A stretch of 46,554 nucleotides of DNA from an uncultured Caryophanales bacterium (GTDB lineage Bacteria; Bacillota_I; Bacilli_A; Izemoplasmatales; Hujiaoplasmataceae), in contig CALGNF010000140.1 of assembly GCA_937958685.1 (NCBI GenBank), positions 1 to 46,554 of the forward strand, given 5' to 3'. Positions 17,292 to 26,592 of the stretch are shown in pieces. The notes under the pieces are model-generated. The model ran no database searches and was not told the origin of the DNA. It saw only the letters and a list, made by a program, of their open reading frames with translations. The position numbers and the translations under genes are program-made. The stretch's first letter is position 1. The number at the start of each line of letters is the position of its first letter.

Positions 17292-18017
17292 TTAATCCTG
17301 TTGGCTCGCTTCCGCGAGCTGATGCATGATGATGCTGCCGGCGACGGCGACGTTCAACGACTCGGTTTCCCTCATCGCGATCGTGATGATCTCGTTGGCC
17401 CGATCGAGCAGTTCCTGGCGGACGCCGCCACCCTCATTGCCGAGGATTAGCGCTGATTTTGGTCGCGATGTCCCGATTTCGGCAAGCGGTGTTCCCGCGG
17501 ATACGGAGGAGCCATAATACCAGTATTCGGGATTGTCTTTCATGAAGGAGACAAGCTCGGCGGTGATCAGGTTCAGCTTGAAGATCGCTCCCTGCGTGCT
17601 CCTGATGACTTTTGGGTTGTAGAAATCGACGGTTTTCTCGGCAATCACCGTGGTGAAGCCAAACGCCCGCGCGCTGCGCAAGATCGTACCCAGGTTGCCC
17701 GGGTCCTGGATGCCGTCAAGCAACAGCAAACGGTCGGTCAAGGGGCGCGGAGGGATGATGTTGCATACAGCGAACAGACTTGCAGGTGTCTCGAGATCGG
17801 ACAGTTGCATAAGGAGCGGTTTGGCAAGTTCAAGCAGCGGTCCCGGAAACGAGGCGAGCGGTGCGTCCGCAACCAGCATCCGGCAACGGCCGGAGGCGAT
17901 GGCTTCGGCGACCAGATGCTCGCCCTCGACCAAAAAACACATCTGGTCCAGCCGGTGTTTTTTCTGTTTCAGTTTCAAGATGCGCTTGAATGTCTCATTT
18001 TGAGCCGATACGATCAT
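17292..18017 (-). CDS. TrmH-family (SpoU) RNA 2'-O-methyltransferase
   Basis: A 241-aa SPOUT methyltransferase that transfers methyl from SAM to a ribose 2'-OH of rRNA or tRNA. Motif 1 is LLDGIQDPGNLGTILRSARA. Motif 2 is ALILGNEGGGVRQEL. Motif 3 is ESLNVAVAGSIIMHQL. Together they form the SAM-binding trefoil knot. The N-terminal part (KRILKLKQKKHRLDQMCFLV) is the substrate-binding domain of the YsgA/RlmB-like group. The target nucleotide cannot be assigned. It is a single-gene unit between the lipoprotein terminator and the rimP promoter. Confidence 0.9.
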   Translation of the reverse strand: MIVSAQNETFKRILKLKQKKHRLDQMCFLVEGEHLVAEAIASGRCRMLVADAPLASFPGPLLELAKPLLMQLSDLETPASLFAVCNIIPPRPLTDRLLLLDGIQDPGNLGTILRSARAFGFTTVIAEKTVDFYNPKVIRSTQGAIFKLNLITAELVSFMKDNPEYWYYGSSVSAGTPLAEIGTSRPKSALILGNEGGGVRQELLDRANEIITIAMRETESLNVAVAGSIIMHQLAEASQQD

Positions 18018-18035
18018 CTTTGACCACCGTCCATG

Positions 18036-18044
18036 ATTATATCA
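18036..18044 (-). promoter_or_regulatory. Extended -10 promoter for the trmH-like gene
   Basis: TGATATAAT on the minus strand, about 19 nt before the start codon. It directly follows the U tract of the upstream lipoprotein terminator, with one base between them. Confidence 0.6.
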
Positions 18045-18092
18045 TAGAAAAGCAGGCGGGACCATCACAATCGCTGTTTTGGTTCCGCCTGC
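18045..18092 (-). terminator. Terminator of the 1334-aa lipoprotein gene
   Basis: GCAGGCGGAACC (18092-18081) pairs with GGTCCCGCCTGC (18063-18052) across a 17-nt loop, with one wobble or mismatch, followed by TTTTCTAT on the minus strand. Confidence 0.85.
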
Positions 18093-18127
18093 CTGAATGA
18101 TTCAGTTGTTTCAGTCAAACAAAAGCA

Positions 18128-21100
18128 TTACATCGGCAATTCTTGCCAAACATAGCCGAGGAAGAATGTGTAAAGGAAGGTCTCGAGTTCGGTGTCGGTG
18201 CCATAGTAGGCTCCCAGACGGGCAATTTCCGATGCCACCAGCGCGGGATCGATGTCGCCACCCAAATACCTTTGCAGCAATTCCACGAAGGCCGTGTGGT
18301 CATAGAAATCTGCGGGGTCGAAATCGAAGGGAGTCAGATGCGCGGGATGTTCGAGAGCTTCAAAGCCTTCGGACTGCGCCAAAGTACCGACATAGATGTA
18401 GAGGTAGTAGAGAATCTCGAGATCGTCGGCGGTCACGGCATCGAGATCGATCGCCCTCGCGGTGTGAGCGACATCGATCATATCCGTGGCGATCGCGAAG
18501 ACGACATCCTGCAGGGCTTCCATGTCAGTGACCAGGTAATCGAACTGGTAGGTCACGTCGAAGTAGCCTTCGACGAAGTAATCCAGAAGCGTTTCAAAGT
18601 CGAGCAGGGGTTCGGCAAGGTAATCATAGCAGAGAATGTCGACGAGCGTTGCGATCGCAACCATGATCGCCGCCTGTGAAGGATCTTCCTCAGACTCGGC
18701 CATCGTGAAAATCAAATCCATGATGACGCCGATGTCGGCAGCGCTCAGGTTGTCAAGAGCAGAAACAAGGATGTCCCTGACTTCCAAAATCCGCGGGAAA
18801 TACTTGTCATAGACGGAGGCAATCATGCCGGTCAGATTGGTAATTTCGGTCTCGTCCCAGCCTTCAGCCGTCATTCTGATCGTGAGAATGTCGATCATGA
18901 GCGTCTTGATCATCGCTTGTTCGGTTGGATCGATTGAATCCAGCAGATTGCCGATGATCGGCAGCAGGTCGTCGAGATAAAGCACAATGGCTTCCGGTGT
19001 CAAATCGACGTCCTCGAGGGCAAGTTCCTCCATCACCAGCGCCAGCAGCATCGCGACGGTATCGTTCTCCAGATTGGCAATCAGATTATCGACTTCTTCG
19101 AAAACGATCAGAATCAGATCGATGATCATCTGCCGGTTGACGGGATCATCCAGATACAGGGCCATGGCTTCGGCGAATGCGATTTGTTGCAGCAAGTAGT
19201 CGATATCGCGTTGGTGCCAGCTGATATTTTCTTGTTCGGAGTAAATTTCTTGCGTGAAGTTCCAGTACCAGTTGAGCCAGTTATGGAATTCGTAGGCGTT
19301 GACGATCCCTGCGAGTGCCATATCGCCCTGGACAGTATCGTTAATTGGACTATAGACATTTTCCCAGTAATCGAAATACGCAAGTTTCAAGGAGAGCATC
19401 GGTTGATATAAAGCTTGTTCCTCGGGACTCAAGGCATTCCAAAGGACATCAAAGGAGCCCTGGGGTTCGCTTCCGTCCCGCACCATGTCGAGCATCATGA
19501 ACAGACCATCGTAAGTATACCAATCAAAGATGTTGTTGTCATCATCCATCAATTGCCAACGCAGTCTTTCAATCCTGATCTCATAATCAGCAATGACTTT
19601 ATTGGCTTCCCAGTAGGTGATGACCTGCGTCCTTTGCGTTGGTGTCAGGGCCGGATTGCCATTGAGCAAAGCCAGCAAAGCATCATCGATGGCATCAATA
19701 TTGCCTTCAAGTTCCAGAAGATGGTCCTCGATTTCTGCGATCATTTCCAGATACCAGTCGATTTGCCCCTGATAATAGCCGTCCTCGGAGGCGCGCAACG
19801 TGATCATGTAATGGAGCATATTCACTAGGATGTCGGCAATATCCGTTTCCGTCATCCCCAGTGTGAAGAAATAATCGTACCAAGCCATAAGGTCATCAAG
19901 GGAATCAAGGTAGGGCAGACGGCTCATATGGAACGCCATGCCCATCATGAAGAAGTAGAACTCCTCTTCGTCCTCCATTCCGAAGATATTCAGGAGTTCA
20001 ACCAGCAAAGCCTCGGCGTCCTCCTCGGACATGTCATAATAGCCAAACATGTCAACGACAAAATTCAGGATATCCTCGTGACTGACGCCAAATTCCCACT
20101 CTTCAGCAACTTCAAAACCATAGCGGAAGACTTCTGATAAAGCCTGGCCTCTTTGCGCGAATTCCTGGATCAGCATCATATCTTCAAAACCAACGTTTGC
20201 CGGGTCAATCAAGGCAATCTCGGCTGTCATCGTCAGCAATGTCGTAAAGTTTTCAATGACCAAGCCCCTGATCAGGGCGACATGGTCCGGATCTGCGTCA
20301 AACCGGTATTCAACGTCGAAGTAAATGGTTACAAGATGATTCAAAATCAAGGTTAAATCGAGGGAGCCGTCACCAACCAGCGTCTGGACAAGTTTGGACG
20401 CTTCAACCATCACGACGACCATATAGTCCATGTTCATCGACATCATGACCACAGGCTCTTCTTCCTCTTCCTCTTCCTCACCGTTCATGAAGGCGATGAA
20501 GTCCAAGACGGCGTTGACTTTTGTTTCATCGACGGATTGCAGGAAACTCAGGATTTCATCGTACACGTCGACCAAAATGCCCAGATACTCATCAATCTTG
20601 GGCAAAATGACGGATAGCATCGCTGTCTTTTCCACCGCGGGCAGGTCGAGCGACTCCACGTAGACAGTCGCCACGGCTTTGAACAGGTTGCCGAGATTTA
20701 CGACGGCGTCCTCATCCATTGCCGTCTGCATCGTCGCCAGGATGTCGGCAAGTTTGCCGACAAGAAGAACGATCGTCTCGGGTTCAAGCAAAGCCGAAGG
20801 ATCGAAGGCTTCGCTCGTCACGATGTCCATGATCATATTGAAGAGATCCTCGTCAAAATTGACGATCACCGCATCCAGCATCCCGTAAAGGTCGACGACG
20901 ACCGCGTTCAGGGTGTTAAAGCCTGAGGGAGTGTGCAGATAGACTGACAAAGCCGCCATGAAGGCATCCATCTGTTCCTCTTGGGCTAGTCTTTCCTCAA
21001 GGTTGGCGATATCTCTCTCATAATCACCAACCCACCAAAGAAGATCCATGTAATCCATGTGGAAATTCTGAATCTGCTGGTAAGCGGGCTGGAATTCAGA

Positions 21101-22132
21101 GTCGACAAGCTCAATAATCAGTTCAAGAGCTGCCGGTACAGTCACATAATGATAATTCAGATAAGTCTCATACATCTCGAGCAAACCCGCGAAAATGAGT
21201 TGCTCTTCCAGCGGCAGGGTTCCCCATAACGAATTGAAGTTGGCGACCGCATCGTCATACATGATGGGATTCACATCCTGATAGGTGTAATAATATTGAT
21301 CTTCAAGATGGTTGAGCAGATCGTAATACAGGTATTCGTTTTTGTAATCCGCATCATAGAAATACTGATTCGCAGCGTTATGGGCAAGACCGAATGTCTC
21401 CGATTCAGCAATCAGCGCATTGAAATAGGCGATGCATTTGGCGGCATCGGTGGTTTTGGTCGTCGCATAGAGTGTCACCTGGGCAACGAGCGCAGCCAAA
21501 TCAGCCTGAGCGTCGAGAAGTTCCTCCTCGAGATAGGCAATCTCCTCAAGGACCCACTCGCTTCCGGGATTCGCAGCCCGTTCGTCGACCAAGCCTCTGA
21601 TGACATTGGCCAGGGTCGTGGTGAGAAACTCCGGCGAAAATTCCGTTTTGGCATCGAGATACCATGCTTGGAAGTCCGCCAAAGTCTCGATCGTCATCAA
21701 ACCCATCATCATCTCGGGAACCATGAGGACGAGACTGTAGAGTTCCTCCTCGTCCGTGATCCCCAGCATGGCTTTCATCTGGCCGATGACAAATTCGGCT
21801 TCAGACACCGACATCTCGCCGCTTCCGTCCATTTCTTGGATGGCCTCGATCAGCAAACCTCTGTCAAAGGTACTGGTCGTGACCGGCGCTGTGGTCACCG
21901 GGGCAGTGGTCACCGGGGCAGTGGTTACCGGAGCTGTCGTGACGGGGACAGTGGTGGCCGGAGCGGTCGTCACTCCCGTCTGTGTCGTGGTTGGCGCAGC
22001 CGTAGTCACGGGAGCGGTTGTTGTAACTGGCGTTTCCGCGGTGGTCGTGGTGAATGTTGTCATATCTTCACAACCGATCAGGAACACGCCCATGAACATA
22101 AGCAAGAGCAGTAATGCGAACTTTCCTTTCAT
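18128..22132 (-). CDS. Giant acidic lipoprotein with ~590-residue internal duplication
   Basis: 1334 aa, not recognised. The signal peptide ends in the lipobox LIGC (Cys21), so it is lipid-anchored outside the membrane. Residues 24-88 are a Thr/Pro linker with VTTAP repeats. The rest is acidic, helix-rich, and Trp/Tyr-rich in places. It consists of two homologous units (about 88-683 and 684-1262) and a short third start (1275-1334). Matches include MSVSEAEF (107)/MSEEDAEA (701), SLWGTLPLEEQ (301)/VLWNALSPEEQ (896) and FDVEYRFD (605)/FDVTYQFD (1191). Residues 100-111 resemble an EF-hand loop weakly. An EEEEEEEE run at 552-559 occurs only in unit 1. The start is ATG with AGGAGGG upstream. The function is unknown. 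Confidence 0.9.
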   Translation of the reverse strand: MKGKFALLLLLMFMGVFLIGCEDMTTFTTTTAETPVTTTAPVTTAAPTTTQTGVTTAPATTVPVTTAPVTTAPVTTAPVTTAPVTTSTFDRGLLIEAIQEMDGSGEMSVSEAEFVIGQMKAMLGITDEEELYSLVLMVPEMMMGLMTIETLADFQAWYLDAKTEFSPEFLTTTLANVIRGLVDERAANPGSEWVLEEIAYLEEELLDAQADLAALVAQVTLYATTKTTDAAKCIAYFNALIAESETFGLAHNAANQYFYDADYKNEYLYYDLLNHLEDQYYYTYQDVNPIMYDDAVANFNSLWGTLPLEEQLIFAGLLEMYETYLNYHYVTVPAALELIIELVDSEFQPAYQQIQNFHMDYMDLLWWVGDYERDIANLEERLAQEEQMDAFMAALSVYLHTPSGFNTLNAVVVDLYGMLDAVIVNFDEDLFNMIMDIVTSEAFDPSALLEPETIVLLVGKLADILATMQTAMDEDAVVNLGNLFKAVATVYVESLDLPAVEKTAMLSVILPKIDEYLGILVDVYDEILSFLQSVDETKVNAVLDFIAFMNGEEEEEEEEPVVMMSMNMDYMVVVMVEASKLVQTLVGDGSLDLTLILNHLVTIYFDVEYRFDADPDHVALIRGLVIENFTTLLTMTAEIALIDPANVGFEDMMLIQEFAQRGQALSEVFRYGFEVAEEWEFGVSHEDILNFVVDMFGYYDMSEEDAEALLVELLNIFGMEDEEEFYFFMMGMAFHMSRLPYLDSLDDLMAWYDYFFTLGMTETDIADILVNMLHYMITLRASEDGYYQGQIDWYLEMIAEIEDHLLELEGNIDAIDDALLALLNGNPALTPTQRTQVITYWEANKVIADYEIRIERLRWQLMDDDNNIFDWYTYDGLFMMLDMVRDGSEPQGSFDVLWNALSPEEQALYQPMLSLKLAYFDYWENVYSPINDTVQGDMALAGIVNAYEFHNWLNWYWNFTQEIYSEQENISWHQRDIDYLLQQIAFAEAMALYLDDPVNRQMIIDLILIVFEEVDNLIANLENDTVAMLLALVMEELALEDVDLTPEAIVLYLDDLLPIIGNLLDSIDPTEQAMIKTLMIDILTIRMTAEGWDETEITNLTGMIASVYDKYFPRILEVRDILVSALDNLSAADIGVIMDLIFTMAESEEDPSQAAIMVAIATLVDILCYDYLAEPLLDFETLLDYFVEGYFDVTYQFDYLVTDMEALQDVVFAIATDMIDVAHTARAIDLDAVTADDLEILYYLYIYVGTLAQSEGFEALEHPAHLTPFDFDPADFYDHTAFVELLQRYLGGDIDPALVASEIARLGAYYGTDTELETFLYTFFLGYVWQELPM
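18131..21871 (-). repeat. Protein-level tandem duplication in the giant lipoprotein
   Basis: Unit 1 is encoded by about 21871-20084, unit 2 by about 20083-18347, and a partial third unit by about 18310-18131. The residue offset between matching blocks is steady at 586-595. The similarity is visible in protein but diverged in DNA, so the duplication is old. Confidence 0.75.
21875..21973 (-). repeat. 15-nt tandem repeat encoding VTTAP
   Basis: Imperfect 15-bp units, read as GTCACCGGGGCAGTG and variants on the plus strand, encode VTTAP repeats in the post-lipobox linker (residues about 54-86). Such repeats change length easily by slippage in whole 5-residue steps without breaking the frame. Confidence 0.85.
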
Positions 22133-22291
22133 ATTTACCCTCCTATTGAATTAAATATCATATTTTTAGATACAATATGAATATATCACGATTCTGGGTA
22201 AAAATCTACAAGCCTGCACGGGTTTTTTGTCGTTTTTCTCTGAAAACGAAACCAAAAAAATCACTAAAACCGCCCAAGACGCAGCCAGAAT
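22133..22291 (-). promoter_or_regulatory. AT-rich leader of the giant lipoprotein gene
   Basis: About 160 nt without a gene. The part next to the start is AT-rich, unlike the surroundings, and ends in the strong ribosome site AGGAGGG with TAAAT before the ATG. Candidate promoters are TGATATATT (about 22181-22189 on the plus-strand coordinates) and TTTACC-N17-CATATT; I cannot choose between them. Confidence 0.4.
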
Positions 22292-22320
22292 AAAAAAAAA
22301 CCGGATAGAATCCGGTTTTT
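22292..22320 (-). terminator. Terminator of the beta-propeller lipoprotein gene
   Basis: ACCGGAT and ATCCGGT pair across a 3-nt loop (22300-22316), flanked by nine A on one side and five T on the other, so it can work in both directions. On the minus strand it follows the stop at 22327. Confidence 0.88.
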
Positions 22321-22326
22321 CTGTTA

Positions 22327-24234
22327 TCATTCGCAATTCAGGCAAATCGCCGCCACCTCGGCGAACTCGTCGGCCATGTCGTACATCCGAATCTGGGACG
22401 CGGAGATCGTGTAGATCATGTTTTCGATCATCAGCGTCCGGTCGACGGTGTCCAGGTAGTAATAGTAATGGTTGGTGGGCTCCTCCATGTGCGAGAGGTT
22501 CACGAGAAACTCCAGCTCACCGGTGAAGGTGACCTTGAACACGTAGACGCTCTGCAACGACCTGTACCAGTTTTGGAAGTACTCGGTGACGGGAATGGCC
22601 ACATATATGAATTCCGCGTCTGCCGGACGATAACTCACGAACGCCTTGTGATCATAGATCACCGGGGTGTAACTGTATTCTCCGGGAACCAGGAAGGTCT
22701 CCAGGTTGACCGGTTCGTCACCTGAGACATCATAGAGGGCGACTTTGACACCGGTGAAGACGGTGAACCCGTAATCGTTCACTTCGGCTTGACGGCCGAC
22801 ACCGAGCAACAAATCATCGTTGATGTCGTGCAGGTAGTCGGAAACGCCTTCTTCATAGAGTTCGCCGAGCACGACGGGATTCTCGGGATCTGACAAGTCA
22901 AGTTTGTACAGCGGGTCGGTGTTGACGAAGGTGACGACGTAACCGATCGCGCCCGTGAACCTGACGGCATAGATCCGCTCGCCGGGCTTGCCTAAGTTGC
23001 CAAGTACGGAAACGGGCTCCACCTGGCCGTCGGCAGTGGCGTCGAAGATCGTCACCTGGTTGCTGACGGTCCAACTGCCGCTGGTCGCGTCCGCATCGGT
23101 TGATGGCACGAACTTGTTGCCGGTGGTCGCGATCCGGAAGTACCCTTCGTATTCATCCATCGAGAACTGGTTGAGCGGCGCGCCTTCGACCACGGCGGTG
23201 GCCTGGTATTCGAGGACATTGTCGACGAGACCGAATCTGACGATATAGGTCTCGGACATCATCATCGGCCAGATCGCGGTGGTGTACCAGTAGCGATGGA
23301 CGACCGCATAGAGGTTGTTGAGGCTCATGTAGATCTGGTAGGTGTTGCCGAGATAGGCCTTGATGTCGGCGGCTTCTTCGCCGTCGACGGCCAAGGATGC
23401 AAGCAACAGATAGGAACACTGCCACAGATCCGAAGGCATGTAGTAGACATCCGAGGCCGGCAGCCTGACGAATTCGTCGTCAACCACGCTGTCCTGGTAT
23501 TGGGGCAGGATCTCCTCGCCTGAACGCCCGTAGGAGAGGGAATAGTCGTTGATGACAAGATAGAGATGGTTGTCGATCATCCGGCTTTGCGTCAGATAGG
23601 CGTCTTTGAAATATAATTCCCGGTTCAAGACGATCTCGTTCCGGTCGGTGATGTCGAAGATGCGAACGCTCGTTCCATAGGAATAGTAGTAATAGCCGTA
23701 ATAGTCGATGCCGGCTTCGGGACGGCTGGCGTCGGGTTGCGTTTCATCTTGATCCAACCGCTCGCTGCCGATCGCTATCAACAAGCCTTCGTAAAGGTAT
23801 ATGCCGGAAAAATACCCGTTTTCAACGACAAAGGTGTCGGTGATCGCGAGCGTTTCGGCGTCGATCACATAGAGCGTGTTCCCCGAGACCATGTAGATGT
23901 AGTCGCCGTCGGTGAGGATGGTGTCGCTTTCGCCAACTCCCTCGACCTGGTCATTGGTCTCGCTATGGGATTTCTCCTGGGACCCGGCTTCAGCCACGGC
24001 GTCCGTCATGCTGGCCTGCGTGGATATGAAGACATCGCCGCGAAGGCTGCCAAACACATACTGGGAGTTGCGGTCATTTGTGAAGTCATTCAAGTATTGT
24101 TCCAGTTGCTTGAGGTTTTTGAAGCGGCCAACTTCCTCGACTGTCTTGTAGTCGATGGCCTTGGTGCTGAGTTGGCAACCTGATAGGACCAGAGCGATCA
24201 AACCGAGAAAGACTGCCACGATAAAGCGTTTCAT
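22327..24234 (-). CDS. Secreted beta-propeller domain lipoprotein
   Basis: 635 aa. The signal peptide ends in the lipobox LSGC (Cys20), so it is lipid-anchored. Residues 91-112 (SETNDQVEGVGESDTILTDG) match the opening of the secreted beta-propeller family PF09826, whose members read TNVQVEGVDEADIVKTDG. Repeated beta-strand patterns follow, such as YIYMVSGNTLYVID and KVALYDVSG. The fold suggests binding of a ligand or partner outside the cell, but no function is known for this family. It has no Thr-rich linker, unlike the other three lipoproteins here. It lies downstream of pepF in the same direction after a 64-nt gap. Confidence 0.85.
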   Translation of the reverse strand: MKRFIVAVFLGLIALVLSGCQLSTKAIDYKTVEEVGRFKNLKQLEQYLNDFTNDRNSQYVFGSLRGDVFISTQASMTDAVAEAGSQEKSHSETNDQVEGVGESDTILTDGDYIYMVSGNTLYVIDAETLAITDTFVVENGYFSGIYLYEGLLIAIGSERLDQDETQPDASRPEAGIDYYGYYYYSYGTSVRIFDITDRNEIVLNRELYFKDAYLTQSRMIDNHLYLVINDYSLSYGRSGEEILPQYQDSVVDDEFVRLPASDVYYMPSDLWQCSYLLLASLAVDGEEAADIKAYLGNTYQIYMSLNNLYAVVHRYWYTTAIWPMMMSETYIVRFGLVDNVLEYQATAVVEGAPLNQFSMDEYEGYFRIATTGNKFVPSTDADATSGSWTVSNQVTIFDATADGQVEPVSVLGNLGKPGERIYAVRFTGAIGYVVTFVNTDPLYKLDLSDPENPVVLGELYEEGVSDYLHDINDDLLLGVGRQAEVNDYGFTVFTGVKVALYDVSGDEPVNLETFLVPGEYSYTPVIYDHKAFVSYRPADAEFIYVAIPVTEYFQNWYRSLQSVYVFKVTFTGELEFLVNLSHMEEPTNHYYYYLDTVDRTLMIENMIYTISASQIRMYDMADEFAEVAAICLNCE

Positions 24235-24298
24235 ATGATGACCCCCTTTGATTTCACCTATTAAACAATCAAGTCCGGGTGTTTGTTGGCAAATACGA

Positions 24299-26056
24299 TC
24301 AATTCGTCAGTTCGAGAAAGTGATCGATGTCGGCCTTGACGAGTTCGAGGGAACCTTGCCAGAATGACTTCTGGGTCACGTCGATGCCGGCGATCATCGC
24401 CGCATCCTCCACGAAGTTCTTGCCGGTCGCCGCAAGCAGTTTGTCATACATCGGCACAAACGTTTCCTTGTTCTCCAGATACTTGGCGTAGAGGCCTTTG
24501 GCGAACAGGAGTCCGAAAGCATAGGGGAAGTTGTAATAACTGAGGCTTCCGGAATAGTAGTGGGACTTGCAAAGCCACATGTAGGGATGGAGTTTGTTTT
24601 GATCCAACCCGTCGCCATAGGACTTCCTCTGGGCGTCGAGCATCATTTCCTTGAGTTCGTTCTCATCATAAAGCGTCGACTTGCGGCCTTCGAACAGGGC
24701 TTTCTCGAAATAGAACCGCGAGAGGATGTCGACGATGACCTGGGTGGCGTCCTGCAAGGATGATTCGAGCAGATAGATCTTTTCTTCGGTGCTTGTCGCA
24801 TCCTTGAGCGCCGCTTGGTTGACGATCGTTTCGCAGAAGGTCGAGGCGGTTTCCGCGACCGGCATCGTATATTCGCTGTTGAGGGGCGATTCGTCGAAGA
24901 TGGCCTCGCCATGATAGGCGTGCCCGAGTTCATGCGCGAGGGTGATGACATCGCCAAAAGCGCCGTTGAAGTTCGTCAGCACCCGGCTGGCCTTGATCGG
25001 TTGCAGATTCGCGCAGAAAGCGCCTCCGACCTTGCCTTTTTGCGGCAGGTAGTCGATCCACTCCTCGGCGAACGCCCGGCTGGCCATTTGGAATAGCCTG
25101 TCGTTGAAGGTCTTGAAGTTTTTCAGGATATAGTCGTTCGCTTCGGTGATCGTGAAGGTTTTGGTGGTGTTGCCGATCGGCGCAAACAAGTCATAAAAAG
25201 GCAGCCCGCCTTCGTGACCCAAGAGTTTGGCTTTTCGCTTCAGGTAGGCGCGGAAGACGGGGAGGTACTCTTCCATCGTCTCGATCATGACTGCAAGCGT
25301 CTGTTGGCGCATCCGGCTTTGGATCAGGGTCTGCTCGAGGGGCGAGGCGTATCCGCGCGCCTCGGCAAGCGTGTTGACTTCCCCTTTGATGGCGTTGATG
25401 GCCGATGCGACGGCCTTGTCGATCTTTTTGTAGGCCGCAAGCTCTGCGTTGAAGGCCTTCTCCCGCGCGGCGGCGTCGGCCTCGTAGGCCAGGTTGCGGA
25501 CTTCGGAGAGCGTGATCTCCTTGCCCTCGTAATCGACGGCGACGGTCGAGGTGAGCAAAGCTTGCAGATGGTTCCAAGCGATCGAACCCGACTGCCTGAG
25601 TTTAGCGATGAGTTCCTCGGTCTTGTCATCGAGCAGATGCTCGGCCTGCGAGACCAGTTCTCGCAGATGGAACTCGTGTTCGGCAAGCAGTTTGTGGCTT
25701 GCGATCGCCGTGTCGAGATCGGGAACGTCCCGGAGCCATTTTCGGAAGAGCGTGTCGACGACGGTCAGGTCGGTGATTTTGACCTGCAGGCGGTTAAGAT
25801 ACTTGAGCGCCGTCACGTTGGCGGTGTCGGTCGCTTGCCGCAGGGACGTATAACCGAAGAGTTTTGTGGCCAGATCGTTCAAAGTGATGACATCACCGAG
25901 ATAGCCGAGCAGCTTCTCCTGGACGTTCTCATGATTGGCAAAGGCGGGCGCAGAGGCCTTGATCTTGTCGACCAATTGATCGAAACGGCCAAGATCGTCT
26001 TGAAATTGACTGCTGTCGAAAGCGGGATAAAGTTTGTCGAGATTCCAGTTGTTCAT
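24299..26056 (-). CDS. pepF: M3-family oligoendopeptidase F
   Basis: A cytoplasmic zinc metallopeptidase of 585 aa that cleaves short peptides. The zinc site is HELGH (H375, E376, H379), followed by AYHGEAIFDESPLN and the third-ligand region PVAETASTFCE. The C-terminal region AFGLLFAKGLYAKYL is typical of the M3B group. Its ATG overlaps the GNAT stop (ATGA at 26053-26056), so it is translationally coupled at the end of thiI-GNAT-pepF. The ribosome site GGAGG lies inside the GNAT gene. Confidence 0.94.
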   Translation of the reverse strand: MNNWNLDKLYPAFDSSQFQDDLGRFDQLVDKIKASAPAFANHENVQEKLLGYLGDVITLNDLATKLFGYTSLRQATDTANVTALKYLNRLQVKITDLTVVDTLFRKWLRDVPDLDTAIASHKLLAEHEFHLRELVSQAEHLLDDKTEELIAKLRQSGSIAWNHLQALLTSTVAVDYEGKEITLSEVRNLAYEADAAAREKAFNAELAAYKKIDKAVASAINAIKGEVNTLAEARGYASPLEQTLIQSRMRQQTLAVMIETMEEYLPVFRAYLKRKAKLLGHEGGLPFYDLFAPIGNTTKTFTITEANDYILKNFKTFNDRLFQMASRAFAEEWIDYLPQKGKVGGAFCANLQPIKASRVLTNFNGAFGDVITLAHELGHAYHGEAIFDESPLNSEYTMPVAETASTFCETIVNQAALKDATSTEEKIYLLESSLQDATQVIVDILSRFYFEKALFEGRKSTLYDENELKEMMLDAQRKSYGDGLDQNKLHPYMWLCKSHYYSGSLSYYNFPYAFGLLFAKGLYAKYLENKETFVPMYDKLLAATGKNFVEDAAMIAGIDVTQKSFWQGSLELVKADIDHFLELTN

Positions 26057-26592
26057 GTTTTTCCTCCATTGGCTGAATATTGAGTGCGGCTCATTGCATA
26101 TGAGCGTGACTGTCTGGGTATGTTGTCGGATGTGATATGGTTTTCCTCGGTGACATAGACGAAGCCAAGTTTCTCGATGACCCGTTGGGATTTTTGATTG
26201 TCCCGGAAATGCCTGACCTGCACCTCTTCGATGTTTGTGTCCTCAAACAGGTGCTTGAGGACGCGGCGGCAAGCCTCCGTCATCAGTCCCCGGTGTTCAT
26301 ACGCGGTGGAAAGGACATATCCGAGTTCTTTGACTTTGCGGCCGGCGGAATCGTTCCGGTCATGGATCCCCACCGAGCCGATGACTTTGTGTTCTGATTT
26401 CAACTCGATCGCCCAGACGTCGTCCTTGGCGATGAAGTTCTTGATGATCTCGCGGGATTCCGCGATCGATTCATGCGGCTTCCAGCCGGCATTCGGTCCG
26501 ACGGTATCGAGACGGGCGTAGGCGAAGAGGTCGTCCGCGTCCGCGAGCGTCCATGAGCGGAGAAGCAAGCGTTCCGTTTCCAGTCGGATCAT
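26053..26592 (-). CDS. RimJ/RimL-type GNAT N-acetyltransferase
   Basis: A 179-aa GNAT protein beginning MIRLETERLLLRSWTLADAD, typical of RimJ/RimL-like enzymes. The acetyl-CoA region reads GYVLSTAYEHRGLMTEACRR, then NQKSQRVIEKLGFVYV. The substrate may be a protein N-terminus or a small molecule, and cannot be assigned. It overlaps both neighbours by 4 nt, so thiI, this gene and pepF form one tightly coupled unit. Confidence 0.88.
   Translation of the reverse strand: MIRLETERLLLRSWTLADADDLFAYARLDTVGPNAGWKPHESIAESREIIKNFIAKDDVWAIELKSEHKVIGSVGIHDRNDSAGRKVKELGYVLSTAYEHRGLMTEACRRVLKHLFEDTNIEEVQVRHFRDNQKSQRVIEKLGFVYVTEENHITSDNIPRQSRSYAMSRTQYSANGGKT

Noticed and set aside
19000..21500. Sequencing frameshift or gene fusion in the giant lipoprotein
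   Set aside because: The frame is open across 1334 codons with even composition and a steady repeat offset, so it looks like one true gene.
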